The translations under genes were made by a program, and so were the position numbers. Positions 45,779-55,279 of a stretch of DNA of 64,000 bases are shown piece after piece (within the stretch, counting starts at the first letter, position 1; each line of letters begins with the position of its first letter). Source of the DNA: Kushneria indalinina DSM 14324 (GTDB lineage Bacteria; Pseudomonadota; Gammaproteobacteria; Pseudomonadales; Halomonadaceae); assembly GCF_003385845.1 (NCBI RefSeq), contig NZ_QRDJ01000006.1, positions 620,001 through 684,000 on the forward strand. The letters are read 5' to 3'. Under the pieces are notes generated by a model. That model was given only the letters and a program-made list of their open reading frames with translations, was not told the origin of the DNA and ran no database searches.

Positions 45779-46441
45779 ATGAAAGCCTTTGTCCGCCAAA
45801 AGGGTCTGGTTGCGCCGCTGGATCGTGCCAACGTCGATACCGACCTGATCATCCCGAAGCAGTTTCTCAAGTCGATCAAGCGCACCGGCTTTGGCCCCAA
45901 TCTCTTCGATGAGCTGCGCTATCTCGACGAAGGCTACCCGGGTCAGGACTGCTCGAACCGACCGATCAATCCGGAGTTCGTGCTCAATCAGCTGCGCTAT
46001 GAGGGCGCCAGCGTGTTGCTGGCGCGCAAGAACTTCGGCTGCGGCAGCTCTCGCGAGCATGCGCCCTGGGCGCTGGAAGACTTCGGCTTTCGCGTCATTA
46101 TCGCGCCGAGCTTTGCCGATATCTTTTTCAACAACGCCTTCAAAAACGGCCTGCTGCTGATTCAGCTGGATGAGGCCACGGTGGACCGCCTGTTTGACGC
46201 CGTTGAGCAAACGCCCGGCTATCGTCTGGATGTCGATCTGATCGCGCAGAAGATCATGACCCCCGAGGGGGAGGCGATCGAGTTCGAGGTCGACCCGTTT
46301 CGCAAGTACTGCCTTGAAAACGGCCTGGATGATATCGGCCTGACGCTGACCGATAACAGTCACGCCATTCGCGAGTTCGAAACGCGCCATCGCGCCTCGC
46401 AGCCGTGGCTGTTTCGCGGGGAAGCGGCCAATCAGGCCTGA
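45779..46441 (+). CDS. leuD: 3-isopropylmalate dehydratase small subunit
   Basis: The 220-aa swivel domain partner of LeuC. It has [20 protein letters not shown] near residue 20, [15 protein letters not shown] (about 85) and AITPF-like ends. AAGGA is 9 nt before the start. It is 120 bp upstream of leuB, a larger gap than in the rest of the operon but with no terminator. Confidence 0.97.
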   Translation: MKAFVRQKGLVAPLDRANVDTDLIIPKQFLKSIKRTGFGPNLFDELRYLDEGYPGQDCSNRPINPEFVLNQLRYEGASVLLARKNFGCGSSREHAPWALEDFGFRVIIAPSFADIFFNNAFKNGLLLIQLDEATVDRLFDAVEQTPGYRLDVDLIAQKIMTPEGEAIEFEVDPFRKYCLENGLDDIGLTLTDNSHAIREFETRHRASQPWLFRGEAANQA

Positions 46442-46561
46442 GGCAATGGTCCTTGCAGATTTACGGGTGTCGGCGGGCCGTAGCGCCCTGACACCCGGTA
46501 TTTCCTTTATGTCAGAAACGCACCATGCCCGAACGGGGATGGCGTCAACGGAATTCAGGTC

Positions 46562-47644
46562 ATGACACAACGTATTCTTGTACTGCCGGGTGACGGCATC
46601 GGTCCCGAAATTACTCGCCAGGCGCGCCGCGTACTGGACGCCTGTCGCGAGGCGGGCCTGGATATCGACATCGAGGAAGCCCCGGTCGGCGGTGCCGAAA
46701 TCGACCGCTCCGGCGTGCCGCTGGCCCCCGAGACGCTGGAGAAGGCCAAAGGAGCGGACGCCATTTTGCTGGGCGCCGTGGGCGGGCCGAAGTGGGACAC
46801 CATGCCCGATATTGCCAATCGCCCGGAGAAGGGGCTGCTGGCGCTGCGCAAGGAGCTCAATCTCTTTGGCAATTTGCGTCCGGCGCTGCTGTACCAGCAG
46901 CTGGTGGAAGCCTCGAGTCTCAAGCCGGAGGTGGTGTCCGGTCTGGATATCATGATCGTGCGCGAGTTGACCGGCGGCATCTATTTCGGCCAGCCGCGTG
47001 GACGCGAGACGCGTGAAGACGGTACGCGCTACGGCTATAACACCTACGTTTATGATGAGCACGAGATCCGCCGCATCGGGCGGGTAGCGTTCGAGATGGC
47101 GCAAAAGCGCGGCAAAAAGCTCTGCAGCGTCGACAAGGCCAACGTGCTGGAAGTCACCATTTTGTGGCGCGACATCATGAACGAGCTGGCACCCGAATAT
47201 CCGGATGTCGAGCTCTCGCACATGTACGTGGATAACGCCGCCATGCAGCTGGTGCGTGCGCCCAAACAGTTTGACGTGATCGTCACCGGCAACATGTTCG
47301 GCGATATTCTCTCCGATGCCGCCGCCATGCTGACCGGCTCGATCGGCATGCTGCCCTCGGCCTCGCTTAACGAGAGCGGCCAGGGCATGTTCGAGCCCTG
47401 TCATGGCAGCGCGCCGGACATTGCCGGGCAGGGGCTGGCCAATCCGCTGGCGACTATCCTGTCGGTGGCCATGATGCTGCGCTACTCCCTGGGCGCGCCC
47501 GACATGGCCGCGCGCATCGAGCAGGCGGTGGGGGCCGTACTGGATCAGAACCTGCGCACCGCGGATATCGCCTACGAGGGCACTCGCCAGGTCACGACCG
47601 AGGAGATGGGCGACGCCGTGCTCGCCGCCTTCAACGCGGCCTGA
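46562..47644 (+). CDS. leuB: 3-isopropylmalate dehydrogenase
   Basis: NAD-dependent oxidative decarboxylation of 3-isopropylmalate in leucine synthesis. The 360-aa enzyme has [14 protein letters not shown] (about 7), [11 protein letters not shown] (about 70), the substrate loop [24 protein letters not shown] (about 140) and [30 protein letters not shown], all typical. Third leu gene of the block. A strong terminator follows, so the GNAT gene downstream is on a separate unit. Confidence 0.98.
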   Translation: MTQRILVLPGDGIGPEITRQARRVLDACREAGLDIDIEEAPVGGAEIDRSGVPLAPETLEKAKGADAILLGAVGGPKWDTMPDIANRPEKGLLALRKELNLFGNLRPALLYQQLVEASSLKPEVVSGLDIMIVRELTGGIYFGQPRGRETREDGTRYGYNTYVYDEHEIRRIGRVAFEMAQKRGKKLCSVDKANVLEVTILWRDIMNELAPEYPDVELSHMYVDNAAMQLVRAPKQFDVIVTGNMFGDILSDAAAMLTGSIGMLPSASLNESGQGMFEPCHGSAPDIAGQGLANPLATILSVAMMLRYSLGAPDMAARIEQAVGAVLDQNLRTADIAYEGTRQVTTEEMGDAVLAAFNAA

Positions 47645-47686
47645 CACCCTCGACATCGCTGGATCATGGGTGCGCCCAATCCGTAG

Positions 47687-47720
47687 ACGGCAGCGAGCCG
47701 GGGTGCTCGCTGCCGTTTTT
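47687..47720 (+). terminator. Terminator after leuB
   Basis: ACGGCAGCGAG (47687-47697) pairs with CTCGCTGCCGT (47706-47716), loop CCGGGGTG, followed by TTTT and more. Confidence 0.88.
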
Positions 47721-47813
47721 CATTATGGCCTTGATGGATGGGCGTTGAGTGGCATTGTCGAGGATCGCCCGGGTAGACTGACAAAACATTGCCCCGGGTC
47801 CACAGGAGAGAAC

Positions 47814-48401
47814 ATGCCGTCATTGGAAGGTCGCTGGTGTATCCGCCGCGCCGAGCCCCGCGACGCTGAAGCTGTCGCCGAGATATTCAATCATGACGCG
47901 GTCTATCCCTGCACCATGCAGCTGCCCTGGACCGGCATCGAGCGCTGGCGTGCCTTTCTGGAACGGGGTGAGACGGGACAACATATCTGGCTGTGTGCCT
48001 GCGATCCACAGCGGCCGGACAGGGCGCTGGGGCTTATTGGCCTGCATCCGGTCAGCGACTCGCCCCGGGTGGCCCATGTTCGTACGCTGGGGCTTAGCAT
48101 TCATCCGGAGATCGCGGGGCAGGGTGCGGGCGGCCAGCTTCTGAGGGCCGCCATCGACATGGCAGACAACTGGCTGAACGTCACCCGCCTGAGCCTTGGC
48201 GTCTACAGCCATAATCAGCGGGCCATCGCGCTTTATGAGCGTCACGGCTTTGTGCGCGAAGGTTTGAGCCGCGGAGTGGCCTTTGGTCATGGCCGCTATC
48301 TGGACAGTCTTGAAATGGCGCGCCTGCATCCACGGCTTGTGCGGGAACTCGAGGCACAGGGCGAGTGTGATGCGACGCCCTCCAATCATTTATCACAATA
48401 G
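47814..48401 (+). CDS. YhhY/AaaT-like GNAT N-acetyltransferase
   Basis: 195 aa. GNAT motif A at [22 protein letters not shown] (about 105-126) and motif [17 protein letters not shown] (about 137). The segment [14 protein letters not shown], with N-x-RAI-ALYE following, and the terminal [12 protein letters not shown] match E. coli YhhY (AaaT), which acetylates amino acids such as L-phenylalanine and L-methionine. AGGAGAG lies upstream. Inserted between leuB and asd, which are closer to each other in Pseudomonas. Substrate is inferred. Confidence 0.8.
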   Translation: MPSLEGRWCIRRAEPRDAEAVAEIFNHDAVYPCTMQLPWTGIERWRAFLERGETGQHIWLCACDPQRPDRALGLIGLHPVSDSPRVAHVRTLGLSIHPEIAGQGAGGQLLRAAIDMADNWLNVTRLSLGVYSHNQRAIALYERHGFVREGLSRGVAFGHGRYLDSLEMARLHPRLVRELEAQGECDATPSNHLSQ

Positions 48402-48412
48402 GGGAACACGAG

Positions 48413-49528
48413 ATGTTGAGAACCGGATTTGTCGGCTGGCGAGGGATGGTGGGCTCCGTACTGTTGCAGCGCATGCTGGAAGAGGACGGCTTCAAGCAGA
48501 TCGAACCGGTCTTTTTTACCACCTCTCAGGCGGGCAAGCCCGGGCCTGACGTGGGTGTCGACGTACCTGCGCTCAAGGACGCGTTCGATATTCAGGCGCT
48601 GGCCGAACTGGATGTGATCGTGACCTGTCAGGGCGGCGATTACACCGCCGAGGTATATTCGAAGCTGCGCGAATCCGGCTGGAAGGGCTACTGGATTGAT
48701 GCCGCCAGCAGCCTGCGCATGAACGATGACACCGTGATCGTGCTGGATCCGGTCAATCGACATGTGATCGATCAGCGCCTGGATGATGGCTTTAAAACCT
48801 TTGCCGGCGGCAACTGCACGGTCAGTCTGATGCTGATGGGGCTGGGTGGCCTGTATGAGGCCGGGCTCATCGAGTGGATGACCTCCATGAGCTATCAGGC
48901 GGCCTCCGGGGCCGGCGCGCAGAACATGCGCGAGCTGCTCAATCAGATGTCGATGGTGGGCAATGCGGCCCGCGCCGAGCTGGAGGATCCGGCCTCCGCG
49001 ATTCTGGACATCGATCGCAAGGTCAGCGAGGCCATGCGGGGCAGTGATTTTCCCACGGAACATTTTGGCGCGCCGCTGGGCGGCAGCCTGTTGCCGTGGA
49101 TCGACAGGAAAATGGACAACGGCCAGAGCAAGGAAGAGTGGAAGGGCGGCGCCGAGAGCAACAAGATTCTTGGTCTGGCACCCAACGAGATCCCGGTCGA
49201 TGGGCTCTGCGTGCGAATCGGCTCGATGCGCTCTCACGCGCAGGCCTTCACGATCAAGTTGACACGCGATGTGCCGATAGACGAGATCGAGGATCGAATT
49301 GCACGTCATAACGACTGGGTCAGCGTGGTGCCCAACGACAAGGACGCCACGCTTGCGCGCCTGACACCGGCCGCCGTGACCGGCACGCTGGAGGTACCGG
49401 TGGGGCGTCTGCGCAAGATGGCCATGGGCGGCGAATATCTCTCGGCCTTTACGGTCGGTGATCAGCTGCTGTGGGGTGCTGCCGAGCCCCTGCGGCGCAT
49501 GCTGGCACTGCTGGTCGAGCGCCACTGA
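48413..49528 (+). CDS. asd: Aspartate-semialdehyde dehydrogenase
   Basis: Branch-point enzyme toward lysine, methionine, threonine and diaminopimelate. A 371-aa gammaproteobacterial-type Asd: NADPH site [13 protein letters not shown] at the N terminus, catalytic Cys in [12 protein letters not shown] (about 136) and the [13 protein letters not shown] motif, with the substrate Arg in the [12 protein letters not shown] region. It is 11 bp past the acetyltransferase stop codon and followed by a terminator. Confidence 0.97.
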   Translation: MLRTGFVGWRGMVGSVLLQRMLEEDGFKQIEPVFFTTSQAGKPGPDVGVDVPALKDAFDIQALAELDVIVTCQGGDYTAEVYSKLRESGWKGYWIDAASSLRMNDDTVIVLDPVNRHVIDQRLDDGFKTFAGGNCTVSLMLMGLGGLYEAGLIEWMTSMSYQAASGAGAQNMRELLNQMSMVGNAARAELEDPASAILDIDRKVSEAMRGSDFPTEHFGAPLGGSLLPWIDRKMDNGQSKEEWKGGAESNKILGLAPNEIPVDGLCVRIGSMRSHAQAFTIKLTRDVPIDEIEDRIARHNDWVSVVPNDKDATLARLTPAAVTGTLEVPVGRLRKMAMGGEYLSAFTVGDQLLWGAAEPLRRMLALLVERH

Positions 49529-49554
49529 CGCACCCGCCATCGTTATGCACGCCA

Positions 49555-49582
49555 GGGCGCCTCATTGAGGCGCCCTTTTTTA
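49555..49582 (+). terminator. Terminator after asd
   Basis: GGGCGCCTCA (49555-49564) pairs with TGAGGCGCCC (49566-49575), then six T. Confidence 0.88.
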
Positions 49583-49616
49583 TTGATGGCTCTTGAAAGA
49601 GTGACTGGAGAATGTG

Positions 49617-51197
49617 ATGGCCGACCGGCCCTGTCGTTTGCGTTTACGAAGCTGCCTGTTGAGCGCGCTGCTGCTGTCGGGCTCGATGACGGCCCATGCC
49701 GTGGGCCTTGCTGAACCGCAGGTCATGTCCGGTTTCAACGAGCCGTTAAAGGCACGCGTGGCGCTATTGGATACCGGCAACCTGCGCGCCGACGACGTTC
49801 GGGTCGCGCTGGCGGACAGCGAGCGCTGGCAGGCCATGAATCTGGCGCGAAGTGCCGATACCGATACGCTGCGACTGGCTGTCAACGGCCGCCCCGGCCA
49901 TCTCTATCTGGAGGTTCAGGGCAGTCGTCCACTTGCCGCGCCTTGGCTGGATGTGGTGCTTACCCTGAACTGGCCCCAGGGCGAGTTGACGCCGCAGCTC
50001 ACCCTGCTGCCGTCGACCGGGCCGGGGTCTGGCGCAGAGGCTGCCGGCGCCAACGCGTCATCTGCCGCACAGGGCGCGCGTCACGGCGCGGCGGTGGCCA
50101 GTGATGCGCGCGATCAGTCCGGCGCTCGTCAAACGCATGAAACTCCAGCATCGGCGCCGGATAATTCGCGTATTGCAGCGCTGGAAGGCAGGCTTGACCG
50201 TCTTGAGCAGCAGCTGCGCGCCAGTCGTGAGGCACAGGCCGCGCTGATGTCGGATCTTGAGTCCGTCAGAACGCAGTCACTCGCCCATCAGGATTCGTTT
50301 GATACCGCCGAAATGGCGTCGCTGACGTCGCGTCAGCAGGCACTGGAAACCCGTCTGGATCGACTGGATCAGGAGGTGCTGACCGCCGGTGTATCAGCTC
50401 CCGAGTCCATTTCTCCGGAGGATGCGCCACAACAGGACGCCTCACCCGGGGAGGCGGCAGTGGCACCGGCCATTGAGTCCCTGGTCCCTGAACGCGACCG
50501 CAGCTTTGTCTGGACCTGGGCACTGGCGGCGTTTTTGTTGATGCTGGCGGGAGTATGGGCAGGGGTGCGCCGCTGGCGGCAGCAGCGCTATCGCCTGGTC
50601 AGCGCAGCCGAGCTCTCGCCGATGGCGGGGGCCGACGCTCATTCGGCGAGTGCGGCTTCTTCAGGCGGCCAGGAGGGCGATGCTCGGGAAATAGGCATTG
50701 TCGGCGCCGAAGAGGATGAGGTCTCCAGGGCCCATCGTGCCCAGGTTGAGGCGATCTGCAGTGAAGCCGAAGTGTTTCAGCGCCATAACCGGCGTGATCA
50801 CGCCATCACCATGCTCAAGGAGGGGCTTGAGCATTATCCCAACGATTTCCAGCTGATACGGGCGCTCGCCGCGCTGGAAGCGACCCCTGACAACGATGAG
50901 CCCCGTGACGGCAGGGACGACGATCGAAGGCATCCGGCGGCATCGACATCAACATCCACGTTTGATGAGACGCCGGCGCTGGCGCCGGCTTGGTCACTAC
51001 AGACTTTCCCGGAGCAGGAAGAGGTCATTGAACCCGGGTACGGGACTGCATACGGCACCCACACGAAGAGCGCGGATGTTGCCATGACACCGTCCGCCGG
51101 GTTTCCACACGACTGGGCGCTGGAAGAGGTGGCGTTCGAGGGCGTCGATACGGATAATGAGCGCCCCGATGCCGGTCGTTCCCATCGTCACGCCTGA
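49617..51197 (+). CDS. fimV: FimV-like membrane protein (short form)
   Basis: 526 aa, far shorter than Pseudomonas FimV (about 900). It has a signal peptide (about 1-29), the FimV N-terminal domain (about 30-125, PQVMSGFNEPLKARVALL), Ala/Ser-rich linker, a coiled coil (about 180-250, QLRASREAQAALMSDLE), one membrane helix (about 299-318), and a TPR-like FimV C-terminal piece (about 375-420, EAEVFQRHNRRDHAITMLKEGLE-like). FimV proteins are polar hub proteins that bind peptidoglycan. The start at 49617 is 6 nt from GGAG. Position between asd and truA is that of Pseudomonas fimV. Confidence 0.82.
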   Translation: MADRPCRLRLRSCLLSALLLSGSMTAHAVGLAEPQVMSGFNEPLKARVALLDTGNLRADDVRVALADSERWQAMNLARSADTDTLRLAVNGRPGHLYLEVQGSRPLAAPWLDVVLTLNWPQGELTPQLTLLPSTGPGSGAEAAGANASSAAQGARHGAAVASDARDQSGARQTHETPASAPDNSRIAALEGRLDRLEQQLRASREAQAALMSDLESVRTQSLAHQDSFDTAEMASLTSRQQALETRLDRLDQEVLTAGVSAPESISPEDAPQQDASPGEAAVAPAIESLVPERDRSFVWTWALAAFLLMLAGVWAGVRRWRQQRYRLVSAAELSPMAGADAHSASAASSGGQEGDAREIGIVGAEEDEVSRAHRAQVEAICSEAEVFQRHNRRDHAITMLKEGLEHYPNDFQLIRALAALEATPDNDEPRDGRDDDRRHPAASTSTSTFDETPALAPAWSLQTFPEQEEVIEPGYGTAYGTHTKSADVAMTPSAGFPHDWALEEVAFEGVDTDNERPDAGRSHRHA

Positions 51198-51298
51198 CCA
51201 GGGCGTTTCGATCTCGATCCTTCAAATCCTTACATGAGGGCTGCCGGTCAGGAGTAGCTTGCTTCTCGCGGCCGGGCGTCCCTGCATTACCGAGTCAC

Positions 51299-52210
51299 AT
51301 GTCCCTTTTTACACGACTGGATGAAACCGAACGCGTCAGCGGCCGTATCGCGCTGGGGCTTGAGTATCGCGGTACGGCCTATCAGGGCTGGCAGCGTCTG
51401 GGCCATGGCCCCTCCCTTCAGGCCTCCCTCGAAAAGGCACTTTCCCGCATTGCACAATCGCCCATCGAGGTGATGTGCAGCGGGCGGACCGACAGCGGCG
51501 TTCATGCCACCCGTCAGGTCGTGCATTTTGATACCACAAGCGCTCGCACGCTCAAGGCCTGGGTCATGGGCACCAATGTCCATCTGCCGCGTGACATGTC
51601 GGTGCGCTGGGCGCGCGTCATGCCGTATGACTTTCACGCCCGCTTTTCAAGCCTTGCGCGCCGCTACCGCTACGTGATTCTCAATCAGCCCGTGCCGCCG
51701 GCACTGGATGCCGAGCACATGACCTGGCATCGAACCCCGCTGGATGAAAAACGCATGCATGAGGCGGCGCAGACGCTAATCGGCGAGCATGATTTTTCCG
51801 GCTATCGCGCCGCCGGCTGTCAATCCAGTACGCCCTGGCGCCATGTGCATTTCGTTGAAGTCACGCGTGCCGGGCCGCTGGTCGTGATCGATATTCAGGC
51901 CAATGCCTTTTTGCATCACATGGTGCGCAATATCGCCGGCGTGTTGCTGACCATCGGTGATAAGCGACGCGATATTTCCCGGGCGCGTGACATTCTGGAA
52001 GGCCGGGATCGCACCCTTTCCGAGGCAACGGCGCCGGCACAGGGTTTGCACTTCGTGGATGTGTACTATGATCCACGCTTTGAGCTGCCCTCGGAGCCTC
52101 TGGGTCCGGCTGAGTTTTACTTCAGCGGCGAGTGGACCGGCGAGCGGACACTGCCTGCTTCGAACTATCAGCGGCCGGTCTATCGCGGTGAACCGGCAGG
52201 ACACTTGTAA
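51299..52210 (+). CDS. truA: tRNA pseudouridine(38-40) synthase
   Basis: A 303-aa TruA enzyme. Catalytic Asp is in CSGRTDSGVHATRQVVHF (about 64), with RRYRYVILN near 121 and FLHHMVRNIAGVLLTIG (about 203-219) at the usual places. It modifies uridines 38-40 of the anticodon stem. The last codons and stop (TAA 52208) sit in the first of four 18-bp repeats shared with the trpF start region. No strong ribosome-binding site is seen before the ATG. Confidence 0.96.
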   Translation: MSLFTRLDETERVSGRIALGLEYRGTAYQGWQRLGHGPSLQASLEKALSRIAQSPIEVMCSGRTDSGVHATRQVVHFDTTSARTLKAWVMGTNVHLPRDMSVRWARVMPYDFHARFSSLARRYRYVILNQPVPPALDAEHMTWHRTPLDEKRMHEAAQTLIGEHDFSGYRAAGCQSSTPWRHVHFVEVTRAGPLVVIDIQANAFLHHMVRNIAGVLLTIGDKRRDISRARDILEGRDRTLSEATAPAQGLHFVDVYYDPRFELPSEPLGPAEFYFSGEWTGERTLPASNYQRPVYRGEPAGHL

Positions 52211-52267
52211 TCGCCAGGACGTTTGTAATCGCCAAGACGTTTGTAATCGCCAGGACATCTGTAAATG
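52196..52267 (+). repeat. Four 18-bp tandem repeats joining truA and trpF
   Basis: Units at 52196-52213, 52214-52231, 52232-52249 and 52250-52267 follow the pattern CCAGGACGTTTGTAATCG. Units 2 and 3 differ at one base; units 1 and 4 by a few. Because 18 is a multiple of three, every unit carries TAA in the truA frame, and unit 1 holds the truA stop (52208). In unit 4 the TCG end is ATG, the trpF start, preceded by its CCAGGA ribosome-binding site. Confidence 0.93.
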
Positions 52268-52897
52268 CGAACCCGAATCAAGATCTGTGGACTGACCCGT
52301 GAAGCGGATGTCGATGCCGCAGTAGAGGCCGGCGCCGATGCGCTGGGCTTTGTCATGTGGCCCGGCAGCAAGCGGGCACTGACGGTTGAGCAGCTTGAGC
52401 GCCTGGCTTCACTAGTGCCGCCCTTTGTGACCCGGGTGGGGCTTTTTGTGGATCAGGAGCCCGATCTCATTACCGACTGCGCGCCCTGGCTCGACATGCT
52501 TCAGTTTCATGGCAATGAGCCGCCTGAAGCCTGCGACCTTTACGGCATGAGCTGGCTCAAGGCACTGCGCATGCGCGATGATATTGACCTGCATCAGGAA
52601 GCCGCGCGCTATCACCAGGCGCGCGGTCTGTTGCTGGATGCCTATCGCCCCGGCGTGCCCGGCGGTACCGGGGAAACCTTTGACTGGTCGCGTGTCCCGC
52701 ACGATCCGGCGCTGCCGATCATTCTGGCCGGTGGCCTGACGCCGGACAATATTGCCGAGGCGATCCATCAGGTGGCGCCCCACGGCGTAGATATCTCCGG
52801 CGGTGTGGAAGCCAGCCCCGGGTGCAAGGATCATGACCTGATCAGACGCTTCATTGATCGAGCGCAGGGCGCTGACCGCTCCCCGGCCGCGTCCTGA
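52265..52897 (+). CDS. trpF: Phosphoribosylanthranilate isomerase
   Basis: Third step of tryptophan synthesis, the Amadori rearrangement. A 210-aa TIM barrel: catalytic Cys in IKICGLTREADV (about 7), WPGSKRAL, LQFHGNEPPEAC (about 80), the second catalytic residue Asp in LLLDAYRPG, and ILAGGLTPDNI (about 155). Stands apart from other trp genes, beside truA and accD as in Pseudomonas. Its ribosome-binding site is supplied by the repeat array. Confidence 0.97.
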   Translation: MRTRIKICGLTREADVDAAVEAGADALGFVMWPGSKRALTVEQLERLASLVPPFVTRVGLFVDQEPDLITDCAPWLDMLQFHGNEPPEACDLYGMSWLKALRMRDDIDLHQEAARYHQARGLLLDAYRPGVPGGTGETFDWSRVPHDPALPIILAGGLTPDNIAEAIHQVAPHGVDISGGVEASPGCKDHDLIRRFIDRAQGADRSPAAS

Positions 52898-53060
52898 GCC
52901 TGATGCTGACAGGCGGTGGCGGGGGCTATGCGGGTATCGTTGTACGCCGGGCTGGCCCTCGCTACCGTCGATGATTGATAATGGGGGAATGCGCCACATG
53001 CCTTTTTTGGCGCGCCCATTTTAAAAGACTGACCATCAACGATATGGAAGCCCTTTCTCG

Positions 53061-53993
53061 ATGAGCTGGCTCGACAAGATTGTTCCTTCAATGGGGCGTA
53101 CTGCCCGTACCGATCGTCGCAACAACATCCCCGACGGCCTGTGGCGTAAATGTCCCAATTGTGAGGCTGTCCTTTATCGGCCCGAGCTTGAGCGGCATCA
53201 CAATGTCTGCCCCAAGTGTGATCACCACCTGCGCCTGAATGCACGTCGTCGTCTTTCCTGGTTTCTGGACAGCGACGGCCGCGAAGAGGTGGCCGCTCAG
53301 CTTGAGCCGGTGGATCGTCTCAAGTTTCGTGACTCCAAGAAGTACAAGGATCGTCTGGCCGGCGCGCAGAAAGCGACCGAAGAGAAGGATGCCCTGGTCG
53401 TCATGAAAGGCTCGCTGGACGGCCTGCCGGTCGTGGCCGTGGCGTTCGAGTTCGAGTTCATGGGTGGCTCCATGGGCAGCGTGGTCGGCGAGAAGTTCGT
53501 GCGCGCCGCCACGATTGCCCGGGAAGAGAAGCGGCCGCTGGTCTGCTTTGCCGCGTCCGGCGGCGCGCGCATGCAGGAAGCCCTTTTCTCGCTGATGCAG
53601 ATGGCCAAGACCTCGGCGGCGCTGGAGCGTCTCAGCGGCGCCGGCATCCCCTATATCTCGGTGCTGACGGACCCGGTCTTTGGCGGCGTATCGGCCTCGC
53701 TTGCCATGCTGGGCGATCTCAACGTTGCCGAGCCCAACGCCCTGATCGGCTTTGCCGGCCCGCGTGTCATCGAGCAGACCGTGCGTGAAAAGCTCCCCGA
53801 GGGCTTTCAGCGCAGCGAGTTCCTGCTGGAGCACGGCACGGTTGACATGATCATCCATCGCAGCGAGATGCGTATCCGGCTGGGGCGTATCCTGCGCACG
53901 CTGACCGATCGTCCCTCCGAGCCTGCCGTCACCATGCTGGAAGACGTGGAAGGTGATGATGGGGCACCCTACAGCGCCGAGCCTGCACGCTGA
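53061..53993 (+). CDS. accD: Acetyl-CoA carboxylase carboxyltransferase subunit beta
   Basis: Part of the carboxyltransferase of acetyl-CoA carboxylase, first step of fatty-acid synthesis. 310 aa. N-terminal zinc ribbon (CPNC near 29, CPKC near 51), then the carboxyltransferase core with [14 protein letters not shown] (about 133), [19 protein letters not shown] (about 160) and the ending [11 protein letters not shown]. AccA is not in the window. Followed by folC after only 5 bp. Confidence 0.98.
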   Translation: MSWLDKIVPSMGRTARTDRRNNIPDGLWRKCPNCEAVLYRPELERHHNVCPKCDHHLRLNARRRLSWFLDSDGREEVAAQLEPVDRLKFRDSKKYKDRLAGAQKATEEKDALVVMKGSLDGLPVVAVAFEFEFMGGSMGSVVGEKFVRAATIAREEKRPLVCFAASGGARMQEALFSLMQMAKTSAALERLSGAGIPYISVLTDPVFGGVSASLAMLGDLNVAEPNALIGFAGPRVIEQTVREKLPEGFQRSEFLLEHGTVDMIIHRSEMRIRLGRILRTLTDRPSEPAVTMLEDVEGDDGAPYSAEPAR

Positions 53994-53998
53994 TCACC

Positions 53999-55264
53999 AT
54001 GTCACGTACATTGACACAGTGGCTGGCCCACCTGGAACGGCTGCATCCGGTCGCCATCGATCTGGGGCTTGAGCGCATTCGTACCGTGGCCGAGCGTCTG
54101 GGGCTGTTGTCCGCCCCCATCGCCCGGCAGGTGGTGACCGTAGCCGGCACCAATGGCAAGGGCTCGACCGTGGCCATGGTCGAGGCCGTGGCGCAGGCCC
54201 ATGGTCTGAGTACGGCCAGCTATACCTCACCGCATCTGCTGCGCTATAACGAGCGCCTGCACCTTGATGGGGAAGAGGTCAGTGATGACGCCCTGATCGA
54301 TGCCTTCGAGCGCATCGAGGCCGTACGCGCGGATACCGGGCTGACCTACTTCGAAATGGGGACGCTGGCGGCACTGGTCATCATTCGTGACCGGGCGCCG
54401 GATATTGCCATTCTGGAAGTGGGGCTGGGCGGTCAGCTGGATGCCACCAATATCATCGATGCCGATGTCGGCATCGTCACCAGCGTGGCGCTGGATCACG
54501 CCGATTTTCTCGGCACTGATATTGAAAAAATCGGTACCGAGAAGGCCGGCATCCTGCGTGCCGGCCGACCGGCCATTCTGGGCAGTCGCCGGATGGTGGC
54601 CAGTGTGGCGGCACATGCCGCCTCGCTGCCGGTGTCGCGTTGTCTGACGCTGGGTCAGGACTTTGACTGGCATCGCGATGACAACGGATGCTGGCAGTGG
54701 CAACGCCCGGACGAGACCGCTGCGTCGGCACTATCGCCACTTCCCGACCCGGGCCTGCCGCTGGACAACGCCGCCAGTGCGCTGACCGCGCTCGAGGCTC
54801 TGGGTCTGTCGCTTGACGCCTCGCGGCTGGCGCAGGCCTTTTCCGGCATGTGCCTGGCCGGGCGCATGCAGCGCATCGGCCGTTACTGTCTGGATGTAGC
54901 GCACAACCCGCACGCCGCCACCTACGTGGCCGATCAGCTAATGCTGCGGCCCGTGACGCGGCGCGTGGCACTGCTGGGTATGCTGGGCGACAAGGACGCC
55001 GAAGGGGTGGTCGAGGCGCTCTGGCCGGTCGTGGATGACTGGCTGGCGGTGACACTGTCAGGGGCACGTGCGCGGGGTGGTGAGACGCTGGCGGAACTCA
55101 TTCGTGCCCGTGGCGGGCAGGTCATTGCCGTGGCCGAGAGCCCGACAGCGGGTATCGACTGGCTGGAACAACATTCACAACATGATGACGTACTGGTTTG
55201 CGGCTCCTTTTTTACCGTGGCAGAAGCACTGGCTCGGCTCGAAAGGGGCGAGGGAACCGCGTAA
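53999..55264 (+). CDS. folC: Bifunctional folylpolyglutamate/dihydrofolate synthase
   Basis: 421 aa Mur-ligase-fold enzyme that makes dihydrofolate and adds glutamates. P-loop VVTVAGTNGKGSTVAMVE (about 44), the substrate-binding YTSPHLLRYNERL (about 74), ALDHADFLG, GTEKAGI and the C-terminal DVAHNPHA motif are visible. Lies between accD and the SPOR gene as in related genomes and is probably in the same operon. Confidence 0.97.
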   Translation: MSRTLTQWLAHLERLHPVAIDLGLERIRTVAERLGLLSAPIARQVVTVAGTNGKGSTVAMVEAVAQAHGLSTASYTSPHLLRYNERLHLDGEEVSDDALIDAFERIEAVRADTGLTYFEMGTLAALVIIRDRAPDIAILEVGLGGQLDATNIIDADVGIVTSVALDHADFLGTDIEKIGTEKAGILRAGRPAILGSRRMVASVAAHAASLPVSRCLTLGQDFDWHRDDNGCWQWQRPDETAASALSPLPDPGLPLDNAASALTALEALGLSLDASRLAQAFSGMCLAGRMQRIGRYCLDVAHNPHAATYVADQLMLRPVTRRVALLGMLGDKDAEGVVEALWPVVDDWLAVTLSGARARGGETLAELIRARGGQVIAVAESPTAGIDWLEQHSQHDDVLVCGSFFTVAEALARLERGEGTA

Positions 55265-55279
55265 CAAGGAGAGAGTCGC

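Noticed and set aside
45764-47656. Long minus-strand open frame (630 aa) antisense to leuD and leuB, and another (514 aa) antisense to leuC
   Set aside because: Long antisense frames are expected opposite high-GC genes; no start signal or recognisable domain.
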